Made by a program: the position numbers and the translations under genes | Shown here: positions 57,811 through 64,000 of the stretch, in pieces | Layout: each line of letters begins with the position of its first letter | How positions within the stretch are numbered: position 1 is the stretch's first letter | From: Planctomycetaceae bacterium | GTDB taxonomy: Bacteria; Planctomycetota; Planctomycetia; Pirellulales; Pirellulaceae | Assembly (NCBI GenBank): GCA_024642205.1 | Contig: JAHEBQ010000033.1 | Coordinates: 1-64,000 of the forward strand | Reading direction: 5' to 3' | DNA: 64,000 nucleotides | The notes under the pieces: generated by a model | Databases searched by the model: none | Seen by the model: the letters and a program-made list of their open reading frames with translations, nothing else | Told to the model about the DNA's origin: nothing

Positions 57811-60800
57811 TTAACGTCTGGTAATCGTCTCATCGAGGTTCATGACAACGCGGGCGACCATCGTCAAAGCAGCTTGCTGTGCCGATGAATCGTTACCACC
57901 AATGGCAGCTGAATCAAGCTCGCCATCCAGCAATCGCGATAATTGGCTAGAGTGGAATTGATGCAAGTTTGCCAGTTCCGGTTTCGTCGGTGGACGAGTC
58001 AAGAAACGGCGAAAAATCCAGGTGATCGCTGCTTCATCGCTGACAAACGTTTTTTCAGACGCTTTGTGAGCAAGAATCTGGGCCAGTTCGAGATACATTT
58101 CATCGTTCAGGACCGTTAGTGCCTGAAGCGGTGTGTTGCTGCGATTTCGTTTGGCGGTGCACAATTCTCCGGTCGGCCCATCGAACACTGTATACGCAGC
58201 AAAGGCGGCCGTGCGTTTCTTGAAGGTATAAATCGAACGTCGATAGCGGTCCTGACCGGTCGCTGGCACCCACTTTGTCGACCCGTACGCCAGTTCCGTC
58301 ACGCTGGCCGGTTGTGGCGGGCGAACTCCGGGGCCATACATCTGCGTTGACAGTGCGCCGGTCGCTGCCAGGGCAATGTCGCGAACGACCTCACCGGTAA
58401 CACGAAAAGCGGCTCCGCGTGCGAGCAGGCGGTTGTCTGGATCTTGTTCCATCTGTTCTTGGGTCGCGTTGGAAGCCTGCCGATAGGTTGCGCTGGTCAC
58501 GATTAACCGATGAAGCTTCCTGGTGGACCACTTCAAATCACGCTGGAAATGAACTGCCAGCCAATCCAACAGCTCCGGGTGGGTCGGCGGTTCGGATTGA
58601 ACGCCAAAATCTCCGTTGGTTCGCACCAAGCCGGCGCCGAACAGTTCGCGCCAGGCACGATTGACGGCAACGCGCGCCGCGAGCGGGTTTGAATCTCCGA
58701 CGAGCCATTTCGCGAACTGGAGGCGATTGGTTGGGAGCTGATTTGTCTGGCTGATTTCAGCCAAGAATTCGGGGAGGCCCGGGGCCACCTCTTCCTTGGG
58801 ATTCAGGTATTCACCGCGGTGGTGGCGAAAGGTTTTGCGCGGATTGTCGACCGACCGTTCCTGCATCACCATCGACTCGTCAAGCTTCGGGATCCGTCCT
58901 CGCAACGCGTCGAGTTCCTTCCTGGCTTCCGCCAGCTGGGGAGTGTTGAGCAGGAATATTCGCTTCAGTTTGGCCCGTTCAGCGGGTGACCAGTCAGGTG
59001 GCGGGTTTGAATGCGGGCTGTCTGAGGCAGAAATCCAGGAGGCGAGAATGTTCTCGACGTCCTCATCCAAACGGTTGGCAACCGCGTTCTTGTCTGACGT
59101 TGTCGAAAAACGAAACCTCCCCAGGCTGACCGTGTAATGGCGTTCAAACAACAGTTTGACCCTGAGCTGCCCCGATTTTTTGATGGGCTCCTTCAGATTC
59201 ATGACCAACTTGAGCCGCGTGCTTTTGTTATTTCCGGGTGACCAACCGGTTGAACCGTCCCCATCGAATACATTGAGGGCCGTCTGTTTCGGGTTCTTTT
59301 CGTCTGGATCCGAAAAGTCGTGAGAAGCGGCCGCAAACTCAATGCGTTGACCGTCAAGGGTTGCTGAGACTTCACTCACAAAAAAGTCTCCCTTTCGGCC
59401 TTCGTAATAAGTCCGTCCCGGTCCGAAACCGGGCAGGCGGGCGTCCGGGAGTGCTTCCAGACGAATCGCCGTGATTTCATGTTCAGCGACCTCTAAATCG
59501 AATGTCAATTCAAACTCGTCGCGTTTGGTGGTGTCCCCACTGGAAAAAATTGAACCGTCGTCGAGGATTTCAAGCTTGGGCAGGTTGGTCTTCATGGCCG
59601 AAGGGCGAATGATATTCCATGTGACAGATCTGGCAGCCGCGTCTCGCACCCAATTGTCAAACTCGCGGGCGAACTGTTCGTTCCGACGAATTTCCGGGCT
59701 TTCTTTACCAGGGTCGGGTTCGAATCGGGTCTCCAGCTCCGATTCCAGTTTGCGGATCCGGTCTTCCGCCTCACTGATCTGTTTCAGTCGCAATTCATCG
59801 GGGATGCGAAAGTCAGGTTCATCGGCATTATTCAGCAATGCCATCAACCGGTAGTAATCGGTTTGTGAAATCGGGTCGTATTTGTGAGTATGACATTGTG
59901 CACATCCCGTTGTCATACCCATCCAAACGGTTCCCGTCGTTGCGACTCGGTCGACCATGGCGAGGTACCGATATTCCAGCGGATCGATGCCGCCTTCTTC
60001 ATTGAGCATGGTGTTGCGGTGAAAACCGGTTGCGATCAGTTGTGCTGGAGTCGGATCCTCCAGCATGTCTCCGGCGAGCTGTTCGATGGAAAACTCATCG
60101 TAAGGCATGTCTTGATTCAGGGCTTTGATTACCCAATCGCGATACGGCCAAATCGAACGCTCACGATCCTTTTCATAGCCGTTGGTGTCGGAATAGCGAG
60201 CGAGATCCAGCCAGGACTGTGCCCAGCGTTCGCCGTAATGCGGTGAGTCCAACAATTGATCAACCAGTTCTTCGTAGGCCAGCGGGTCGTCGGAATTCAC
60301 GAATGCGTCGGCCTGTTCGACGGTCGGAGGCAATCCGATCAAGTCAAGGTAAATGCGGCGGACCAGCGTATAACGATCGGCTTCACTATTCGGCTTGAGC
60401 CCATTGTTCGCAAGTTTCTGGAAGACAAACGAGTCGATTCCATTGCGTGGCCAATCCGAGTCAACGGTCGGTGGCTCGAGGGCGGCCGGCGGTTTGAATG
60501 CCCAATGGGTGTCGTAGGCGGCGCCCTCCCCAATCCATCGTTTTAGAATCTGTTTCTGCGCCGGCGTCAGCACATGTCCGGACGCCAGAGGTGGCATTAC
60601 GACATCTTGATCCTCCGAGAAAATCCGCTGCACCAGGTTGCTGTTTTCCGGATCATGCGGGACGATTGCTTCGGTTTCGATGGCGATGTCGCGTTGGTCC
60701 AAACGCAGATCCGACTCACGTTTGTCTTCATCCGGCCCATGGCAAGCGAAACAGTGTGCTGCGAGGAGCGGTCGGACATCGCGATTGAATGAGATTTTTT

Positions 60801-60900
60801 CTTGCGCAATTCCCTGTGACACGATGTTGCACAGGCAGATCTGAATGCAGACGATCCACGTGGCAAAGGAAGGACGGCGGGGTTTTCTTCTTGACGGCAT
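57811..60900 (-). CDS. PSD1 and cytochrome c domain protein (DUF1549/DUF1553)
   Basis: Large exported protein of 1029 residues of the planctomycete PSD1 type. A basic leader and hydrophobic stretch (about 11-32) precede a haem-like CFACH at 50-54 within the planctomycete cytochrome c domain. A DUF1549 region (about 145-350, with the WPRNGIDSFVFQKL opening) and a DUF1553 region (about 715-985) follow. Between them is a beta-sandwich-like stretch with LEALPDARLPGFGPGR. These proteins are found beside sulfatases and polysaccharide genes; the reaction is not established. It is co-directional with a sulfatase 196 bases upstream, fitting a polysaccharide-related pair. Confidence 0.88.
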   Translation of the reverse strand: MPSRRKPRRPSFATWIVCIQICLCNIVSQGIAQEKISFNRDVRPLLAAHCFACHGPDEDKRESDLRLDQRDIAIETEAIVPHDPENSNLVQRIFSEDQDVVMPPLASGHVLTPAQKQILKRWIGEGAAYDTHWAFKPPAALEPPTVDSDWPRNGIDSFVFQKLANNGLKPNSEADRYTLVRRIYLDLIGLPPTVEQADAFVNSDDPLAYEELVDQLLDSPHYGERWAQSWLDLARYSDTNGYEKDRERSIWPYRDWVIKALNQDMPYDEFSIEQLAGDMLEDPTPAQLIATGFHRNTMLNEEGGIDPLEYRYLAMVDRVATTGTVWMGMTTGCAQCHTHKYDPISQTDYYRLMALLNNADEPDFRIPDELRLKQISEAEDRIRKLESELETRFEPDPGKESPEIRRNEQFAREFDNWVRDAAARSVTWNIIRPSAMKTNLPKLEILDDGSIFSSGDTTKRDEFELTFDLEVAEHEITAIRLEALPDARLPGFGPGRTYYEGRKGDFFVSEVSATLDGQRIEFAAASHDFSDPDEKNPKQTALNVFDGDGSTGWSPGNNKSTRLKLVMNLKEPIKKSGQLRVKLLFERHYTVSLGRFRFSTTSDKNAVANRLDEDVENILASWISASDSPHSNPPPDWSPAERAKLKRIFLLNTPQLAEARKELDALRGRIPKLDESMVMQERSVDNPRKTFRHHRGEYLNPKEEVAPGLPEFLAEISQTNQLPTNRLQFAKWLVGDSNPLAARVAVNRAWRELFGAGLVRTNGDFGVQSEPPTHPELLDWLAVHFQRDLKWSTRKLHRLIVTSATYRQASNATQEQMEQDPDNRLLARGAAFRVTGEVVRDIALAATGALSTQMYGPGVRPPQPASVTELAYGSTKWVPATGQDRYRRSIYTFKKRTAAFAAYTVFDGPTGELCTAKRNRSNTPLQALTVLNDEMYLELAQILAHKASEKTFVSDEAAITWIFRRFLTRPPTKPELANLHQFHSSQLSRLLDGELDSAAIGGNDSSAQQAALTMVARVVMNLDETITRR

Positions 60901-61096
60901 GCTGTGCTGGTGCGAGAAATGGTGGTTGGGTGGTTAACGTGATTGTACCATCGTCGCTGATCGTTTGGGATCGACCGATAAATCTGTCCATTCGTATGGT
61001 CTTTAAGGCCCGGCAAACAAACGGCCCAAATTGATCGCGAAGACACGGAACACCCGTTCGGAAGTTTGTTCCTGGACATCAGGCTTTTGTGACGAT

Positions 61097-62569
61097 TCAA
61101 TTGGAGTTGTTCGGAGAATTCACCTTTCCAACCTTGGTCGCCTTTTCAGCATCAAAATTCGGGTTCGCCGTAGGCATTTGAGCTTGTACGGAAGCCCGCC
61201 ACTCGTTCAGTCGCTTCAAGAGGTCGCGGGACTTGTCGGGCATCGTATTTACGAGATCGTTTTGTTCACCGATGTCGTTGGTCAAATCGTAGAGACGCAG
61301 GCTTTTGTCTTCATGGAATTCAATTAAACGGAAATTGCCGGAACGAACGGCGCTATAGGGTCCGTCGCCTCCCGCGTGGTAATGCGGGTAGTGCCAAAAC
61401 AGATCTCGCTGGACTAACTGACTGCTGCCGTTGAGGCTTTCACCGTTGATCAACGGAACAAGGCTGACGCCGTCGATTGACTGGTTGTGTTCCAGTTTTC
61501 CCGTCGCCCCGGTAAATTCAAGCAAAGTCGGATAAAAGTCGATGCTCATCACAGGCGTATCGCAAACTTGCCCCAAGGCACCTCCGGCGGGCCACCGCGT
61601 GATGAGGGGAACGCGGACGCCCCCTTCATAGGCCGAGCCCTTTCCTCGTCGAAGGGGCAGATTTTCGGTGAATCGATCATGCTTGCCGTATCGTTGTGTT
61701 AAGCCACCGTTGTCCGAGGTAAAGACGACAAGTGTTTTGTCGGTAAGCCGGTGTTGTTCAAGCGTTTTCAAAATTCGCCCCACGCTTTGGTCCATGCTCT
61801 TGACCATCGCTGCGTACTTGGGATTGTCGTGGAGTAACGGCTTTTTTGCGGACGTGTTTTTGAGTTTGGTTTGAAAATACTCGACCAGATCAGCCCGACC
61901 CTGAATCGGCGTGTGTGGAACGTGATAGGCGAAATAGAGAAAGAACGGATCGTCTTTCGATTGATCGATAAACTCACAGGCCTTGTCCGTTAGAACATCG
62001 GTCAGGTAGTTAGTGCCGGTTACGGACCGGTCGCTATCCTTGACGAAATAGCCATTCCTCGGTGCCGGGCCGTCGTACGAGACGTCGAACCCCTGATCGG
62101 TCGGCATCGTCCCGGCTGAGTTGTCGCCTTTTCCTGACAAATGCCATTTGCCGACATGAGCCGTTCGATAGCCGGCGTTTTTTAGTGCTTCGGCGATCGT
62201 GACGTAGTGACTGTCGAGCTGTTGGGTCCAGTTGGGGATTTTCAATTTCGCAAAAGGGCGGTTTTGGCCGGTCAGGAAATCTGTCAGTTTCAGTTTGGCC
62301 GGATACATCCCGGTCATCAGCGATGCCCGGGTCGGAGAGCAAACCGTACATGCGGAATAGGCATTAGTGAATTTGACTCCTGAGGCAGCCAATGCGTCCA
62401 GGTTGGGGGTTTCGTAAAAATCACTATCAAAGCAGCCCAAACCCGTCCAGCCCAGGTCGTCGGCAAACAGAAATACAACATTCGGCTTTTCTTCCGCATG
62501 TGCGCTCGAAGGCGAGCCAAGAACGGAAACGAGCGACACGAGGAGGAGACGAAACATGCAGTTCATCAT
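61097..62569 (-). CDS. Secreted sulfatase, arylsulfatase A-like
   Basis: Formylglycine-dependent sulfatase, 490 residues. The signal peptide MMNCMFRLLLVSLVSVLG...AHA is followed by VVFLFADDLGWTGLGC (Asp37, Asp38) and CSPTR at 77-81, with Cys77 as formylglycine site. GKWHLSGKGDN and FTSDNGGLTQRYG match arylsulfatase A/GALNS-like enzymes. Start at 62569 gives the usual signal peptide; a frame to 62629 adds a basic leader. It likely acts with the PSD1 gene downstream on sulfated polysaccharide. Substrate unknown. Confidence 0.91.
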   Translation of the reverse strand: MMNCMFRLLLVSLVSVLGSPSSAHAEEKPNVVFLFADDLGWTGLGCFDSDFYETPNLDALAASGVKFTNAYSACTVCSPTRASLMTGMYPAKLKLTDFLTGQNRPFAKLKIPNWTQQLDSHYVTIAEALKNAGYRTAHVGKWHLSGKGDNSAGTMPTDQGFDVSYDGPAPRNGYFVKDSDRSVTGTNYLTDVLTDKACEFIDQSKDDPFFLYFAYHVPHTPIQGRADLVEYFQTKLKNTSAKKPLLHDNPKYAAMVKSMDQSVGRILKTLEQHRLTDKTLVVFTSDNGGLTQRYGKHDRFTENLPLRRGKGSAYEGGVRVPLITRWPAGGALGQVCDTPVMSIDFYPTLLEFTGATGKLEHNQSIDGVSLVPLINGESLNGSSQLVQRDLFWHYPHYHAGGDGPYSAVRSGNFRLIEFHEDKSLRLYDLTNDIGEQNDLVNTMPDKSRDLLKRLNEWRASVQAQMPTANPNFDAEKATKVGKVNSPNNSN

Positions 62570-62910
62570 GGACTTTCGAATTCCAGGTACGGCGATTAAG
62601 TGGATCAATTGTTGGTTTTTCTGAACCAATGAGTATCACATGAGATTGTCCTTCAAGCCAGCGAGGCCGTGTTGATGTCGAAGTAGTTTTCATTTTGTTT
62701 TCGGTTGATTACGATTAGGGCAGTCGCCGGTTGACCGGGGCGGCACGGTGACAATCGCCAGGTTGTTGATGACTCGCTACGGGTCGAGCGACGACTTTTT
62801 TTCGGGCTAATACCTGTTGATTCACGCGATTGCGGGTTTCACCGAGTGCCAGGCCAACTGTGTTACCAGACCAAGTGCTGGCTAGAATGTCGAATTCCCT
62901 TGAGAAAATA
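62570..62910. other. Intergenic stretch between divergent genes
   Basis: Gap of 341 bases that must hold promoters for the sulfatase and the YkgJ-type gene. No repeats, RNA genes or supported small genes were seen. Confidence 0.5.
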
Positions 62911-63339
62911 ATGGCCAAAAACGATTCCCGGGAACCCTGGTACAAAGACGGGTTGAAATTTACGTGTTCCGGATGCGGAGATTGCTGCACGGGCGCTCCA
63001 GGCTACGTGTGGGTCAACCAGGAGGAAATCGAGGCAATCGCAGAAATCGTTGAATTGCCGGTCGAGGAATTCGAGGATCAGTACACGCGAAAAATCGGAA
63101 TTCGTCGAAGTCTCAAAGAATTCGGCAATGGCGACTGCGTGTTCTTCGACAAGGAAACTCGCCAATGCGAAGTTTACGATGCGCGTCCACGCCAATGCAG
63201 GACGTGGCCTTTTTGGGAAAGTAATTTGCGAACCCCGGAAGCTTGGAAGCGTACATGTGAAGAATGTCCGGGGAGCGGAACCGGGAAACTTTTTCAGATT
63301 GGCGAGATCGAAGCGTTTCGAAAGACGATGAAGATCTGA
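62911..63339 (+). CDS. YkgJ-type zinc/iron-binding cysteine cluster protein
   Basis: Small cytosolic metalloprotein of 142 residues. Cysteines are grouped as CSGCGDCC near residue 20 and later DCVF, QCEVYDARPRQCR and CEECPG, the layout of the YkgJ (CxxCxxCC) family, thought to bind zinc or an iron cluster. Function is unknown. ATG 62911 follows a weak GAGAAAA; ATG 62887 would add eight residues and cannot be excluded. It is alone, divergent from the sulfatase, and followed by the HU-like gene. Confidence 0.85.
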   Translation: MAKNDSREPWYKDGLKFTCSGCGDCCTGAPGYVWVNQEEIEAIAEIVELPVEEFEDQYTRKIGIRRSLKEFGNGDCVFFDKETRQCEVYDARPRQCRTWPFWESNLRTPEAWKRTCEECPGSGTGKLFQIGEIEAFRKTMKI

Positions 63340-63635
63340 ATTTTCGCGAGCACCAGCTCGATGGAAAACTTCGAACGGGCGATTTTCCAACAGCGGTCCA
63401 AGGGATCGGCGTTGCTTTTAATACTTACGGGGTATACAGTTAGGTCAACTGTCCGTCTCCGATTTGTCTTATTCTTCCGCCGGCGTAATCAATTCATATC
63501 GGGTCCGCGCGATAGTTGAGAGTGACCGATTCCCTTTTTACCGAGGTCTTTCAGTTTCTCCCAACCCTCAGATTCACCAGAACCACAAGTTAGTGACCTT
63601 GCCGTTGCTCATTTGCCAAAACCTCGGAGCTCTCA

Positions 63636-64000
63636 ATGACAAAAAAGGAAATCGTCAGAACGATCTCCGAAGAAATTGGCCTCACTCAACTAAAAACCAA
63701 AGAGATCGTTCAAAAGACGTTCGATGCGATTATTGATGCACTGGTTAGCGAGCGAAGGATTGAATTGCGAAATTTTGGAGTTTTCGAGGTTAAGAAACGG
63801 GCCTCTCGCAAGGCGAGGAATCCAAAAACCGGAGATAAAGTCCACGTCCCGGAAAAGTTTGTCGTGACGTTTAAGCCGGGTAAAGAGATGGAACATCGAG
63901 TCAAATTACTTGAAGCCGACAGCCGTTTTCAGGAATCCGGATTCATGCCCAATATCCCCGACGAATTGGATGTTTCGAACGATCCTGCTTCGGATGACAC
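63636..64000 (+). CDS. HU/IHF family DNA-binding protein, cut by window end
   Basis: Nucleoid-associated protein. The visible 121 residues start [15 protein letters not shown] and have the HU/IHF fold with the helix turn [20 protein letters not shown] and the DNA-contact arm [10 protein letters not shown], where the proline intercalates. A more polar tail follows from about residue 95. The frame has no stop before the window ends, so the C-terminus is unknown; the tail already exceeds a normal HU (about 90 residues). ATG 63636 begins the family's first residue. Confidence 0.9.
   Translation, partial: MTKKEIVRTISEEIGLTQLKTKEIVQKTFDAIIDALVSERRIELRNFGVFEVKKRASRKARNPKTGDKVHVPEKFVVTFKPGKEMEHRVKLLEADSRFQESGFMPNIPDELDVSNDPASDD

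Overview
The window looks like a piece of chromosome from a planctomycete, most likely a marine member of the Pirellulaceae. The evidence is a DUF1559 pseudopilin-like protein, three secreted sulfatases, a PSD1/DUF1549/DUF1553 protein with an N-terminal haem motif, a giant FG-GAP/ASPIC-UnbV/TPR protein, a short lysine-rich protein of a planctomycete-like type, and base composition of roughly half GC by eye. Genes are loosely packed, with several intergenic gaps of 0.3-0.8 kb. I see no prophage, CRISPR array or complete insertion sequence.

Layout. 0-7 kb: a DUF1559 gene bracketed by short GCCTGTCCTTTT repeats, a sulfatase, a small membrane protein, an FMN reductase, a Dabb protein, and a tyrA gene coupled to a cytosolic Ca3427-type solute-binding-like protein. 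7-15 kb: a nucleotidyltransferase/HD protein, then a TetR regulator with a perfect palindromic operator candidate, an RND adaptor and an RND pump, then a small lipoprotein. 15-25 kb: a second sulfatase, a BshB1-type deacetylase, a von Willebrand A protein, an M24 peptidase, a decayed LacI-family regulator, and a membrane protein with a complete voltage-sensor signature but no pore. 24-38 kb: mostly housekeeping genes (mog, surE, guaA, ettA, tkt) with a cyclic-nucleotide-binding protein, a PAS-GGDEF protein, tRNA-Ser(GCU), an acetyltransferase coupled to an S46 dipeptidyl peptidase, and a Tat-exported terpene-cyclase-fold protein. 39-43 kb: an AEC transporter, carA, a candidate small RNA ending in a textbook terminator, and lexA with a candidate self-regulated promoter. 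43-52 kb: a complete nqrABCDEF operon for the sodium-pumping NADH:quinone oxidoreductase, followed by a one-haem c-type protein and an ApbE flavin transferase carrying a C-terminal NqrM-like segment. 52-64 kb: the giant FG-GAP/TPR protein, a decayed GNAT acetyltransferase, a double TM2-domain protein, an HExxH protein with an odd start, the PSD1 protein, a third sulfatase, a YkgJ-type cysteine-cluster protein and an HU-like gene cut by the window end.

How the genes work together. The Nqr block is the clearest functional unit: six structural subunits, the flavin transferase needed to attach FMN to NqrB and NqrC, and an NqrM-like part that would help insert the metal centre, the last two apparently in one polypeptide. 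The efflux block (regulator, operator, adaptor, pump) is a second unit, without a nearby outer-membrane channel. Sulfatases and the PSD1 protein fit degradation of sulfated marine polysaccharides. The two decayed genes (LacI and GNAT types) show ongoing gene loss. The least ordinary items are the pore-less voltage-sensor protein, the ApbE-NqrM fusion, the repeat-flanked DUF1559 gene and the untranslated transcript candidate upstream of lexA. All assignments come from reading the sequence; no database search was possible.
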